Assembly (NCBI GenBank): GCA_963750715.1
Contig: CAVVRP010000014.1
Coordinates: 302,800-366,799, forward strand
Reading direction: 5' to 3'
DNA length: 64,000 nucleotides
Origin: JAGVSR01 sp963750715
GTDB taxonomy: Bacteria > Pseudomonadota > Alphaproteobacteria > Rhizobiales > Hyphomicrobiaceae
The notes under the pieces are model-generated. The model did not search any database. It was not told the origin of the DNA and saw only the letters and a program-made list of their open reading frames with translations. The position numbers and the translations under genes were made by a program. Positions 36,411 through 46,121 of the stretch are shown in pieces. The first letter of the stretch is position 1; each line of letters opens with the position of its first letter.

Positions 36411-37316
36411 ATGACCAAATCGAAGAAACCGGACAAAAGCCAGAAGCCGGAAAAGACTGCTATACCTGCCGCCTACAAGGGCTTCGATATCGATAGGCCG
36501 GAGCTTCCTGGAGCCATCGCCGACGCGGCCCTGGCTTCGGGAGGCTTTCCCTACGAGCAGAAGATCAAGCGGAAGGATTACGAAGAACAGCTGGTCTCGT
36601 TGCAGGTCGAACTTCTGAAGCTCCAGTCTCACGTCGAGAAAATGGGCGAGCGTCTCGTTGTCGTTTTCGAGGGCCGCGATACGTCGGGCAAGGGCGGCTG
36701 CATCTCACGAATTCTCGAGCGCATGAACCCGAGGCACGCACGCACCGTTGCGCTGACGAAACCGACGGAGGCTGAACGCGGCCAATGGTACTTCCAGCGC
36801 TATATCACCCAGCTGCCAACGGCCGGCGATATCGTTCTGTTCGACCGCTCCTGGTACAACCGCGCTGGCGTAGAGCCCGTCATGGGATTTTGCTCGCAGA
36901 AACAGGTTGCCGATTTTCTCCGCGACGCCCCCGCGCTCGAAAGTCTGTTGGTTCGGGACGGGTTGCGTCTGATCAAGTTCTATTTGACCGTCGGCCGTGA
37001 AATGCAGCTAAAGCGCTTTCACGAAAGGCGACATGATCCGTTGAAACAGTGGAAGCTGACCGACATCGACATGGCGGCCATCGGCAAGTGGGACGATTAC
37101 AGTGCGGCCGAAGCCGAAATGCTCCGCTTCACCCACTCGAACGACTGCCCGTGGACCATCGTTCACGCCAACGATCAGCGCCGCGCACGGCTGGAGACGA
37201 TGCGCGTGATCCTCAACGCCATCGATTACGAAGGCAAGGGCGGCAAAGTCGTTCTCGATCCGGACGCGAAGATCGTCGGCCACGGTCCCGAGTTCCTGGC
37301 TAAATGGAATTCGTGA
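36411..37316 (+). CDS. ppk2: Polyphosphate kinase 2
   Basis: A 301-residue PPK2-family kinase that makes nucleoside triphosphates from polyphosphate and diphosphates, or the reverse. The P-loop is GRDTSGKGG (residues 88-96). The lid and base-binding parts contain RYITQLPTAGDIVLFDRSWYNRAGVE, with the Walker B-like Asp-Arg-Ser-Trp. KRFHERRHDPLKQWKL and WDDYSAAEAEML are conserved. The N-terminal 45 residues are basic and polar. ATG at 36411 is chosen; earlier starts lack family sequence. It is divergent from phoR. Confidence 0.93.
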   Translation: MTKSKKPDKSQKPEKTAIPAAYKGFDIDRPELPGAIADAALASGGFPYEQKIKRKDYEEQLVSLQVELLKLQSHVEKMGERLVVVFEGRDTSGKGGCISRILERMNPRHARTVALTKPTEAERGQWYFQRYITQLPTAGDIVLFDRSWYNRAGVEPVMGFCSQKQVADFLRDAPALESLLVRDGLRLIKFYLTVGREMQLKRFHERRHDPLKQWKLTDIDMAAIGKWDDYSAAEAEMLRFTHSNDCPWTIVHANDQRRARLETMRVILNAIDYEGKGGKVVLDPDAKIVGHGPEFLAKWNS

Positions 37317-37399
37317 GACGAGATCCGGCGAGGTGAACTTGCCAACGTCTACCCGCGCATGCCGCTTTGCCCCGCAACATCCCGCCACCAAGCCGCAGA

Positions 37400-38296
37400 A
37401 TGACATCAACGCCCCAACGCTTGAGATTGATCGAGACGACCGGCTTTCATGGCTACGAACTGCTAGACAGCGGGAACGGCCGCAAGCTGGAACGCTTCGG
37501 CACGATCGTCATCGACCGTCCCGAACCGCAGGCGCTGTGGTCGCCCCAGCTCGCCTCGGCCGAGTGGGGCAAGGCGCACGGCATTTTCTCGGCGTCGGGA
37601 GAAGACGAGGAAAAAGGCAAATGGCGGATCGACAGACCGGTACTAGAAAGCTGGCCGGTCAGGGTCGGCGCGGCCACCATGCTGTGCCGTCTGCAAGGTC
37701 TTTGGCACGTCGGGCTGTTTCCCGAACAGTATCCGCACTGGGAGTGGATGCTTGATCGTATCGCCGCGGTGAACGAGGAGACGCCTCGCGTGTTGAATCT
37801 GTTCGCCTACACGGGCGCGGCGACGCTGCTGGCCGCAGCCGCCGGGGCCGCGGTCACGCATCTCGACGCATCGAAAAAGGCCATCCAGTGGGGGCGCGAC
37901 AACCAGGCGGCGTCAAAGCTCGGTGCCGCCAAAATCCGCTGGATCCTCGACGACGCGGCCAAATTCATCGCGCGCGAAGTGAGACGCGGCAAAACCTATC
38001 ACGTCATTCTCGTCGATCCGCCGAAGTTCGGCCGTGGCCCGGAGGGCGAAGTCTGGGATCTGTTCACTCACCTGCCTCAACTGCTCAAGGATTGCGAGCG
38101 ACTGCTGGCGCCGAAGCAGGCTTCGATGGTGCTGACAGTTTATGCCATTCGCGCTTCCGCACTCGCTTTCGACCAATTGATGCGCGAAGTTCTGCGCGTG
38201 CGGGGCGGCTCATTCGACTCAGGTGAACTCGCCATCCGGGCCAAGGGCGGCAACGCTGTGCCGACGTCGCTGTTCACACGATGGACCGCATCATGA
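37400..38296 (+). CDS. RlmI/RlmK-like SAM-dependent methyltransferase
   Basis: A 298-residue class I methyltransferase of the group that makes 5-methylcytosine or N7-methylguanine in 23S rRNA. The SAM loop is LNLFAYTGAATLLAA, followed by THLDASKKAIQWGRDNQ. The catalytic-type motif DPPKFGRGPEGEVWDL closes the core. No PUA domain precedes it, so it is the short version. ATG at 37400 is chosen. Its TGA overlaps the ATG of the SpoU gene (ATGA at 38293), suggesting coupled translation. The target base is inferred only by family. Confidence 0.8.
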   Translation: MTSTPQRLRLIETTGFHGYELLDSGNGRKLERFGTIVIDRPEPQALWSPQLASAEWGKAHGIFSASGEDEEKGKWRIDRPVLESWPVRVGAATMLCRLQGLWHVGLFPEQYPHWEWMLDRIAAVNEETPRVLNLFAYTGAATLLAAAAGAAVTHLDASKKAIQWGRDNQAASKLGAAKIRWILDDAAKFIAREVRRGKTYHVILVDPPKFGRGPEGEVWDLFTHLPQLLKDCERLLAPKQASMVLTVYAIRASALAFDQLMREVLRVRGGSFDSGELAIRAKGGNAVPTSLFTRWTAS

Positions 38297-39108
38297 CGAG
38301 AGAGCCCAAGTTCATCACGTCGCTCACGAACGATCGCGTCAAGGCGATCCGTGCGCTCGATATGCGCAAGGAGCGCAAGGAAACCGGACTGTTCGTCGCC
38401 GAAGGCCCGGCAATCCTGATCACCGCCCGCGAGCACGGCTATCTTCCTGAAACGGTGGTCTTCCAGCACGGTGCCAACGCCGGCGGCCCCGTACGCGATC
38501 TGGTCGAAGCTGCCCTCGACGCCGGCCGGGAAGTTCTGGCGGTCTCCGCGCAAGTGCTGGAAAAGCTCGCCTCGAAAGAAAATCCGCAAGCGATCGTCGG
38601 CGTGTTCCGGCAAACATGGGCGACGCCCTCAGCGGCGCGAGGCATCGGCAAGGACGGCCTGTGGCTGGCGTTAGAAGAGATTCGCGATCCCGGCAATCTC
38701 GGCACGATCATTCGCACGGCGGACGCGGTCGGCGCGGCGGGCATCATTCTCGTTGGCACCTGCTGCGATCCGTTCGCGCGCGACGCTGTGCGCGCCACCA
38801 TGGGATCCATATTCGCCGTGCCGATCGCGCGCATGCCGCGCGATGAATTCCTGGCGTGGAGAGCCGATTGGCCGGGCGACGTCGTCGGTACGCACCTCGA
38901 CTCGCGCCAGGATTTCCGAAACGCAGTTCCAAAAGAACCTGTGATGCTCGTCATGGGAAGCGAGGGTCCGGGGCTGTCGGAGAGCCTGACGCGCACGTGC
39001 ACGCAGCTCGTCAAGATTCCCATGGCGGGACAACTCGACAGCCTCAACCTTGCCGTCGCGACGGCGCTGACCCTCTATCAACTGCGCGGCAAGCATCTGT
39101 CCATCTGA
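38293..39108 (+). CDS. SpoU/TrmH-family RNA 2'-O-methyltransferase
   Basis: A 271-residue SPOUT methyltransferase that adds a methyl group to ribose 2'-OH in tRNA or rRNA. The N-terminal substrate-binding domain begins ITSLTNDRVKAIRALDMRKERKETGLFVAEG. The knot motifs are LEEIRDPGNLGTIIRTADAVG, VMGSEGPGLSESL and IPMAGQLDSLNLAVATAL. The first is the RNA-binding Arg/Asn region and the other two bind SAM. ATG at 38293 is chosen because of its 4-base overlap with the previous gene. Its exact RNA site is unknown. Confidence 0.9.
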   Translation: MTREPKFITSLTNDRVKAIRALDMRKERKETGLFVAEGPAILITAREHGYLPETVVFQHGANAGGPVRDLVEAALDAGREVLAVSAQVLEKLASKENPQAIVGVFRQTWATPSAARGIGKDGLWLALEEIRDPGNLGTIIRTADAVGAAGIILVGTCCDPFARDAVRATMGSIFAVPIARMPRDEFLAWRADWPGDVVGTHLDSRQDFRNAVPKEPVMLVMGSEGPGLSESLTRTCTQLVKIPMAGQLDSLNLAVATALTLYQLRGKHLSI

Positions 39109-39129
39109 ACGCGGTCTGAACGGCACGTC

Positions 39130-40068
39130 ATGCGCATCGAATATCATCGCACGCTGATCGCGGACCGGGTTCGCAACGAAGCGGTTTTCTCAGCCTTGAA
39201 ACAGGTGATCGTGCCCGGCGTAACGACGGTCGCAGACATCGGCGCGGGCACAGGTCTCCTCGGGATCATGGCTGCCAAGCTCGGAGCCAAGGAAGTCTAT
39301 CTTTACGAGGCTGCCGAAGTCGCAGGAGTTGCGGCGGCAGCGATCAGGGCCAACAAAGCGTGCCAATGCCACCTGATGCCGTGCCATTCAACCGAGATGC
39401 AGGACCCGCCACATGTCGATGTCGTCGTCTCAGAAACGCTCGGCAACTACGCGCTGGAAGAAAACATCATCGCGACCCTTGCCGACGCACGCACGCGGCA
39501 CCTGAAATCTGGCGGCACGGTTATCCCGCGGGCCATCAAGCAGGTGGTGGCTCCGGTCGTCTCGAACCGCATCCATCGCGAACTCACCGTCTGGGACCAT
39601 GTCGGCCATGGCATTGATCTGGCCCCCGCCCGCACCATGAGCCTCAACAATGTATACGTCCGGGCGATCGAGCCCCGTGATTTGCTCGATGCGGGATCAA
39701 GCGCACGTGTCTGGGACGAGGTCGACCTGACGCGTGAAACCAAGAGCGCGAGAAAGCGCGACGTGACGTGGAAACCGTCCAAACCGGCCACCTTTTACGG
39801 GTTCGCCCTGTGGTGGGAAGCCGAGTTGGTGCCCGGCCTTACCCTGTCGACGGCGCCCGACGCACCCAAGACCCACTGGGAGCAGCTCTACTTCCCGCTC
39901 GCCGCGCCGATCACCACCAAGCCCGGGGAAGGCCTGACGCTTTCGCTGCGCACCACATCTTCGGAAGAGGCCGGCACGCACATGGCGTGGACAGCGACGC
40001 ATAGCGACAAGACCGGCAGAGTCGTCACCCGCCACGCCATGAACCTCGATAAGGGATGGATCCCCTAG
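39130..40068 (+). CDS. PRMT-like (protein arginine N-methyltransferase) protein
   Basis: A 312-residue protein with the layout of class I arginine methyltransferases. The N-terminal YHRTLIADRVRNEAVFSAL resembles the SAM-closing helix. Motif I is VADIGAGTGLLGIMA (residues 34-48), and the acidic SAM-ribose residue is Glu60 (LYE). The double-E loop reads SETLGNYALEE, placing Glu102 and Glu111 at the canonical spacing. THW appears at 248-250, followed by EQLYFPL. A C-terminal beta-barrel would bind the substrate. These are the residues that guanidinium methylation needs. It is 21 bases after the SpoU gene, so it is possibly in the same operon. Substrate proteins are unknown, and other substrates are possible. 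Confidence 0.75.
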   Translation: MRIEYHRTLIADRVRNEAVFSALKQVIVPGVTTVADIGAGTGLLGIMAAKLGAKEVYLYEAAEVAGVAAAAIRANKACQCHLMPCHSTEMQDPPHVDVVVSETLGNYALEENIIATLADARTRHLKSGGTVIPRAIKQVVAPVVSNRIHRELTVWDHVGHGIDLAPARTMSLNNVYVRAIEPRDLLDAGSSARVWDEVDLTRETKSARKRDVTWKPSKPATFYGFALWWEAELVPGLTLSTAPDAPKTHWEQLYFPLAAPITTKPGEGLTLSLRTTSSEEAGTHMAWTATHSDKTGRVVTRHAMNLDKGWIP

Positions 40069-40121
40069 AGCGGCCGGGCGTCGCGGCCGTCCCTGTCTGC
40101 GCGCTGCCATCGCGTGGGGCG

Positions 40122-41256
40122 CTATTCGATATCCGCCACGACGCCGGTCGGTGTCCCGCCCTTAATGCGGGCTGACAGCGTCGCTTCGATGAACTGGTCG
40201 ATATCGCCGTCCAGGACGTCGTCGGGGGCGGTGCTCTGAGTGCCTGTACGCAGATCCTTCACGAGCTGATAGGGCTGCAGCACGTAGGAGCGGATCTGGT
40301 GGCCCCAGCCGATGTCCGTCTTGGCGGCCTGATCGGCGGAGGCCTGCTCCTCACGCCGCTTCAGTTCCAATTCATAAAGCCGCGCCTTGAGCCGCTTGAA
40401 CGCGATATCCTTGTTCTGATGCTGCGAGCGCTGCTCCTGCGCGAAGATTACGATGCCCGATGGCTTGTGCACGAGGCGCACCGCCGACTCGGTACGGTTG
40501 ACGTGCTGACCGCCGGCGCCCGACGAGCGCGCAAACGAGATGTCGACGTCCGCCGGATTGACGTCGACGTCGATCGTGTCGTCGATGACCGGATAGACCG
40601 TGACGGAGGCGAAGCTCGTGTGGCGGCGTGCGTTGGAATCGTATGGCGAGATACGCACGAGACGATGCACGCCGGATTCGGTCTTGAGCCATCCGTAGGC
40701 GTTTTCGCCTTCGATCTCGAGAGTAGCCGACTTGATACCCGCTTCTTCACCCGGGCTTTCGTCGATCAGCTTAACCTTGAAGCCGCGCCGCTCGGCCCAG
40801 CGCATGTACATGCGCAGCAGCATCGACGCCCAGTCCTGGCTTTCTGTTCCACCCGCGCCTGCGTGCACTTCGAGGTAGCTGTTCATGCCGTCGGCCTCGC
40901 CCGACAGCAGCGCCTCAATGCTCTTTTTCTGGACTTCCGCGTCGAGCCTGCCAAGGGCGGCTTCGCCTTCAGCGACGATCGACGGGTCGCTCTCGTCTTC
41001 GCCCATGCCGATCAGCGTGACGTTATCTTCGAGATCGCGCTCTATGCGTCGAAAATCACCGAGCGTTCGCTCGAGCGACTGACGCTGGCGCATGACTTTC
41101 TGGGCTTCGGTGGGTTTGGACCACAGGCTCGGGTCTTCTGCACGCCTGTTCAGTTCGGCGAGACGGGCTTCAGCGTTATCCGGGTCAAAGATACCTCCTC
41201 AGAAGCGTCAATGCCTCTTCGATGGAGTCGACAAGTTTTTGCGCTTCCGCACGCAT
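40122..41256 (-). CDS. prfB: Peptide chain release factor 2 (programmed frameshift)
   Basis: Release factor 2 reads UGA and UAA stop codons. The gene is split by the classic autoregulatory frameshift: ATG 41256 gives a 23-codon lead ending with TGA at 41185-41187. A +1 shift at CTT TGA C then enters the main frame (D P D N A E A R L A E L), which runs to 40122, giving 377 residues. The GGQ loop is in SSGAGGQHVNRTES. The SPF-type tripeptide lies in the anticodon-like domain, although I did not pin down its exact residues. It is downstream of mrcA on the minus strand, a standard order. Confidence 0.95.
41184..41199 (-). promoter_or_regulatory. RF2 programmed +1 frameshift site
   Basis: On the minus strand AGGAGGTATCTTTGAC contains a Shine-Dalgarno-like AGGAGG three bases before CTT, then the in-frame TGA followed by C. 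When RF2 is scarce the ribosome slips +1 on CTT. This sets the level of RF2. Confidence 0.93.
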
Positions 41257-41361
41257 CGTGCAGGCCCTCGATATGTTGGGGATCAGCGGCAGGTATAGAC
41301 AGTCGGCCCTGATCTGTAAACGTCATGTCTGCAAACACTATCACGCAGACTAATGTGGTGA

Positions 41362-43929
41362 TCAGGGCACTGCCCATCCACCACCCGGCAGCGGCTGCGG
41401 CGCCCCGGGCGAAACGGAATTCTGCGGCGGATTGTAAGCATCCCTGCCGCCCGTTGCGGCCGTGGTCTCGGCGCCGATGTTGGTGAAGCCGATGACGGAA
41501 TAGGCGTCGTCGGGTTCTTCGTTCGGTTTGAAAGCTTCCATGATCGCCTGTGGATCGCCCGGACCGGCACGCAGGCCCGTTTTCAGGTTGATCCGCACGA
41601 GCTTGATCCCCGGAGGCTGGCGGAAGGGCACAGGCGGCTGATCAGCCAAGGCCTCTTTCATGAAGTCGCCGAAGATGGGGGCTGCGAGCTGACCACCCGT
41701 CTGGCCCTTGCCCATCGGCCGAGGATTGTCGTAGCCGAGGAAAACGCCAACCACAAGATCGGGCGTGTAACCGATGAACCAGGCGTCTTTTTCCTCGTTC
41801 GTCGTACCGGTCTTTCCTGCCACGGGCATGCCGAGCGACTTCAGAGAAGATGCCGTACCCCGCTGGACCACGCCCTCAAGGATGGACGTCATTTGGTAGG
41901 CGCTGTGGGGATCGACGATCTGCTTGCGGTCATCGGGAATGTCAGGTTCTTGCTGGCCGTCCCACTTGTCCGCCTTGCACTCTGGGCAGTCGCGCGCGTC
42001 GTGGCGCCAGATCGAGCGTCCCCAGCGGTCCTGGATGCGGTCAATCAGCGTCGCACGCACCTGCTTGCCGCCATTGGCGAGCATGCAATAGGCCGTCGTC
42101 ATGCGCAGAAGCGTCGTTTCGCCGGCGCCGAGGGACATCGCAAGCACCGGCAACAGATCGTCATAGACGCCGAACCGCTTCGCATACTCCGTGATGATCG
42201 GCATGCCCATGTCCTGGGCAAGGCGCACGGTCATCTGGTTGCGCGACTTCTCTATGCCGACACGAAGGGTCGTCGGTCCGAAGGCCTTCTCCTTGTCGTA
42301 GTTCTGCGGCTTCCAGATGTCCTGTCCCGGACCCTGCTCGATCTCGATGGGGGCATCGAGAATGATCGAGGTCGGCTTGTAGCCGTTGTCGATGGCGGCG
42401 GTATAGACGATCGGCTTGAACGACGACCCAGGCTGGCGCTTCGCCTGGATGGCCCGGTCGAACTGACTCATGGCGAAGGAGAAGCCGCCGGCGACGGCCA
42501 GCACGCGACCGGTATGTGGGTCCATCGCGACCAGACCGCCGCCGATTTCGGGGATCTGCATCAGCGACCAGGCGCCGTCGAGCTTGTTAGGATCCTTGGG
42601 GGCCACGTAGATGACATCGCCGGGGGCCAGGATGTCGGTAACGGCTTTAGCCTGCGCCTTGCTGGAGAGCACGCGCGCCCACTTGACCTCTTCGAGCGTC
42701 AACTCGACCGCCTCGCGCTCCTTGGCAAGGGTCTGATCCTGCTGGCGCGCCGGCCTCAGCCCCACGATCGCTTTGGACTTTTCGGCGGACAGCACGACGC
42801 CGAGTCGCCAGGGCTGGATATCAGACGGCACGTCGATGGCGCCGAGCGGCACACCCCAGTCACCCGCGATATCGATTTTCGACACCGGACCGCGCCACCC
42901 CTGCCGGCGATCGAAGTCCACGAGCCCTTCAGTCAAAGCGCGACGGGCGATGCGCTGCAGCTTGGGATCGAGCGTCGTGCGCACGGACAAGCCGCCGGCA
43001 TAAAGCTTTTCTTCGCCGAACTCGGTGTGGATGGACCGGCGCACTTCCTCTGCGAAAAACTCGGCAGCGAAAATGTGAGCGCCGCCTTGGCGGAAGTTGA
43101 CGGTGAGCGGCTTCTGCTTGGCGGCTTCGGCTTCTTCACTTGTGATGTAGCCGTTCTCGTACATCTGGGCGACGATCCAGTTCCGGCGATCGGTCGCCTT
43201 CTGCTTGAAGCGGAACGGATGATAATTGTTTGGCGCCTTGGGCAGCGCCGCCAGATAGGCGGCCTCCTCCACCGTGAGATCCTGAAGTTCCTTGTTGAAG
43301 TAGTTCAGGCTTGCCGCCGCCACGCCGTACGAGCCGATGCCGAGATAAATCTCGTTCAGATACAGCTCCAGGATCTTGTCCTTGCTGTAGGCACGCTCGA
43401 TGCGGATCGCAAGAATGGCTTCCTTGATCTTGCGGTCGAAGGTGCGTTCGCTGGTCAGAAGGAAGTTCTTGGCCACCTGCTGGGTGATGGTCGAGGCGCC
43501 CTGGATGCTGCCATGGCCCTTCATCTTGGCTTCGACGAACTTGAGTGCCGCACGGCTGAGGCCCTGCAGGTCGATGCCGCCGTGTTCATAGAAGCGCTTG
43601 TCCTCAGCTGACAGGAACGCTGCGATCACGCGCTTTGGAATTGTGTTGATCGGCACGAAAATGCGCCGCTCGCGCGCGTACTCGGCGATCAGCGAACCGT
43701 CATGGGCATGGAACCGCGTCATTACGGGCGGCTCGTACTTGGCGAGGCTCTCGTAGTCGGGCAAATCCTTGGATGCGTTCCACAATAAGAAGCCGATCCC
43801 GGCCGACCCGACCAGGAACAACACCACTAACAACGCAAAGCCCCAGCCGAGGAAGCTCAGCAGCAGGCTTTTGCGCCGGCGCTTCTTCTCGAACGGTTCG
43901 GCCGGTGGCGGAAGGATCGGACGTCTCAT
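41362..43929 (-). CDS. mrcA: Penicillin-binding protein 1A
   Basis: A bifunctional class A PBP (855 residues) that polymerises and crosslinks peptidoglycan in the periplasm. An N-terminal membrane anchor (residues 21-50) precedes the glycosyltransferase domain with catalytic Glu109 (SAEDKRFYEHGGID). A middle OB-like region follows. The transpeptidase domain has SxxK as GSSFKP near residue 500, SxN as SRNQMTV, and KTGT as GKTGTTNEEK near 705. The C-terminal end is Pro/Gly-rich. It lies between prfB and amiC in the conserved rne-amiC-mrcA-prfB order. Confidence 0.96.
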   Translation of the reverse strand: MRRPILPPPAEPFEKKRRRKSLLLSFLGWGFALLVVLFLVGSAGIGFLLWNASKDLPDYESLAKYEPPVMTRFHAHDGSLIAEYARERRIFVPINTIPKRVIAAFLSAEDKRFYEHGGIDLQGLSRAALKFVEAKMKGHGSIQGASTITQQVAKNFLLTSERTFDRKIKEAILAIRIERAYSKDKILELYLNEIYLGIGSYGVAAASLNYFNKELQDLTVEEAAYLAALPKAPNNYHPFRFKQKATDRRNWIVAQMYENGYITSEEAEAAKQKPLTVNFRQGGAHIFAAEFFAEEVRRSIHTEFGEEKLYAGGLSVRTTLDPKLQRIARRALTEGLVDFDRRQGWRGPVSKIDIAGDWGVPLGAIDVPSDIQPWRLGVVLSAEKSKAIVGLRPARQQDQTLAKEREAVELTLEEVKWARVLSSKAQAKAVTDILAPGDVIYVAPKDPNKLDGAWSLMQIPEIGGGLVAMDPHTGRVLAVAGGFSFAMSQFDRAIQAKRQPGSSFKPIVYTAAIDNGYKPTSIILDAPIEIEQGPGQDIWKPQNYDKEKAFGPTTLRVGIEKSRNQMTVRLAQDMGMPIITEYAKRFGVYDDLLPVLAMSLGAGETTLLRMTTAYCMLANGGKQVRATLIDRIQDRWGRSIWRHDARDCPECKADKWDGQQEPDIPDDRKQIVDPHSAYQMTSILEGVVQRGTASSLKSLGMPVAGKTGTTNEEKDAWFIGYTPDLVVGVFLGYDNPRPMGKGQTGGQLAAPIFGDFMKEALADQPPVPFRQPPGIKLVRINLKTGLRAGPGDPQAIMEAFKPNEEPDDAYSVIGFTNIGAETTAATGGRDAYNPPQNSVSPGAPQPLPGGGWAVP

Positions 43930-44117
43930 GCGCCTCGAATTCCAAACGGCTGTAAGTCTCTAGCCCGTGTCTTTCGGCGCTGCAATGGCATCTGGTAGGG
44001 CACAATAGCATGGATTATGGCAGGACAGAGCCGCGCCGCCTGCGCCAAGGGCTCAACCCACAATCTGTCGACTGGCGACGCCAGGATCCAGATCTGACGA
44101 TAGCTGGCCGGGTCTGA

Positions 44118-45434
44118 TCAGGGCCGCACTGCGGCGCGCTTTTCGAAGTACGTATCCACGGCCGTTGCGATCGAGCCGGCCACCTTCTTCTGCCAGTCCG
44201 GCGACAGCATCAGCCGCGCGTCCTCCTCATTACTGACGTAGCCGAGTTCTATCAGCACCGAGGGGGCATGGGTCTGTTTCAGCACTTTGAAGGCAGCCGA
44301 TCGCTGGGGGTCGCGCGACAGGGATACGGTCTTGCGCAGTTTACTGACGAGCGTCCGGGAGAAATCTGCGGAAAAATTTGCCGTCTCCCGCTTCATAAGG
44401 TCGAGGAGGATGTTGCGGACCTCACCTGTTTCCTCACCCTCGCCAACGTCGATTCCAGCCAGAAGATCGGACGCATTTTCCTTTTCGGCCATGGCCTTGG
44501 AGGCGGCGTCGGAGGCTCGCTCCGAGAGGGTATATACGGTTGCGCCACGAACCGACTGCGCGGCCTGCTCGATGGAATCGGCGTGGATCGACAGGAACAG
44601 ATCCGCCCGCTTTTCGCGCGACAGGCTGAGCCGCCGGTCGAGCGAAATGAAGACATCGGCCGTACGCGTCATGACGACGTCATAGCGTCCGGTTGCAAGC
44701 AGTGCGCTTTCGACCTTTCGGGCGACTTCGACGACGAGATTTTTTTCCAGGACGTTGCCCGCACCGACGGCGCCGGGGTCGATGCCGCCGTGACCCGGAT
44801 CGATCATGATGATTGGCTTACCGGCGGCTTGTCTGGGCTCGACCAGGGCCGCGGATGGCTCTTCCGGACGCGGGCTTGAGGCGGGACTGGGCGCAGGCTT
44901 GCCGGTACCCGCACCGAACGCGGCCGCCTCGGTGGCCTGCATCTCGATCCGAAGAACGACGCTCCCATCCGGACCGGGCGTCATCTCCGCCTTTGCAATC
45001 TTCACGGGGCCGTCGCTGTCGAGCACCAGCCGCGCCTTGCCCTCCTCGAACTGCCCAAACCGGAACGCGGTTATGAGCCCACTACCGATGCGGCCAGCGT
45101 CGTCTGGCAACCGGAAGGAGACATCCGGGAGGTCAACAATCACGCGATAGGGATTGGCCAGCGTGAAGACTTCCGCTGGAACGCCGCGCGAAAGCGTCAG
45201 CTGAAATGACGTCAGCACGGCGCCGCTCGACACACTCGCTGACGTTGCAACTGTGGCTTTGGCTGCCTCGGCAGCCGGCTGGGCGGCCGTCTCCGGCGGC
45301 GACTGGGCAGGGGATTTGGAGATGACCGTGCCCCACGGCGACGCCGTTTCAGCCCGGACCGCATGGCCGCCGCCGAACGATGCTAGGACCACGGCAGTCC
45401 CGAGCGCGACTCGGGTCCCCACCCGTTTTCGCAT
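44118..45434 (-). CDS. amiC: N-acetylmuramoyl-L-alanine amidase
   Basis: A zinc amidase (438 residues) that cuts the stem peptide from MurNAc during cell separation. A signal peptide (residues 4-30) leads into an AMIN domain (about 55-160, with a SFQLTLSRGVPAEVFTLANPYRVIVDLP-like strand pattern) for targeting to the septal wall. A Pro/Ala linker follows. The Amidase_3 domain contains IDPGHGGIDPGAVG (first zinc His), Glu of VLEKNLVVEVA, FLSIHAD (second His) and the catalytic Glu in LIELGYVSNEED. ATG at 45434 is chosen. It is upstream of mrcA. Confidence 0.93.
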   Translation of the reverse strand: MRKRVGTRVALGTAVVLASFGGGHAVRAETASPWGTVISKSPAQSPPETAAQPAAEAAKATVATSASVSSGAVLTSFQLTLSRGVPAEVFTLANPYRVIVDLPDVSFRLPDDAGRIGSGLITAFRFGQFEEGKARLVLDSDGPVKIAKAEMTPGPDGSVVLRIEMQATEAAAFGAGTGKPAPSPASSPRPEEPSAALVEPRQAAGKPIIMIDPGHGGIDPGAVGAGNVLEKNLVVEVARKVESALLATGRYDVVMTRTADVFISLDRRLSLSREKRADLFLSIHADSIEQAAQSVRGATVYTLSERASDAASKAMAEKENASDLLAGIDVGEGEETGEVRNILLDLMKRETANFSADFSRTLVSKLRKTVSLSRDPQRSAAFKVLKQTHAPSVLIELGYVSNEEDARLMLSPDWQKKVAGSIATAVDTYFEKRAAVRP

Positions 45435-46121
45435 CAATCCCTTGCCCCCGACCTTGTGCCGAACCCCTGAAAAAGCCCTATAGTTTATCAGGTTAACACA
45501 AAATTTGCCGTAATCTTGCAACCTCAGCATGCGTCTCCTGATCGGCCGTGGCACCAATTAACACTCTTGCCACCCGGCCGCGGAACCCGTAGTAGTATTC
45601 AAGCGTCTCGGCGCACACTTTTCCGCCATTCGAGCAGGCGTATCCTGCATGCTCTTGGGCTGGCATTACCCGATTCGAAAAGCCTCAGTCGGCCGGATGG
45701 GTTGATCGTAAGTCATTGGTGGAAAAGGGTAGTCTCACCGGCGCTGCTCGGCTTCTGCGCCCATGAAGCTTTAGCTCCCGGTTCCGGACGGTGGACTGGC
45801 CTGTCACCTGGCCGCTATCGCCGTCGGCACTCAGGCTGCCCGTCCGCCGTTGGCGACATCGCGCGGGCCGCGCAGCTTCGTAACGAAGGCAGTCATGCAG
45901 AACGTTCGCGCACATCGCCGCAACGCCGCTTCGCTCCCAAGAGTGGATGACGGCGACCGTCGGGCTCGCCCGGCGACCGGCGCTGCGCGCGCCCGAACAA
46001 AACCCACATTCCAAGTTCACCTTTCAACTCGCGCGCGCGCCCATGTTCGACGCCTCGTCCTATCCGGCCCGACCGCCGGTGTGTGTCGTCTGCCTCGCTG
46101 GCGCGCCAAGGATACAGGACC
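45435..46121. other. Divergent gap: amiC promoter and rne leader
   Basis: This 687-base gap separates amiC (minus) and rne (plus). An AT-rich patch (about 45480-45515, including TATAGTTTATCAGGTTAACAC) is a good promoter area. The remaining part, up to the rne start, is a long leader. Many rne genes have an autoregulatory 5' leader cut by the enzyme, and that could apply here. Short open frames in it have no protein character. Confidence 0.45.

Noticed and set aside
41893..43611. Long plus-strand open frame (about 570 codons) across mrcA
   Set aside because: Antisense to the transglycosylase and transpeptidase domains, which have all their motifs on the minus strand. No ribosome binding site or homologous motif seen.
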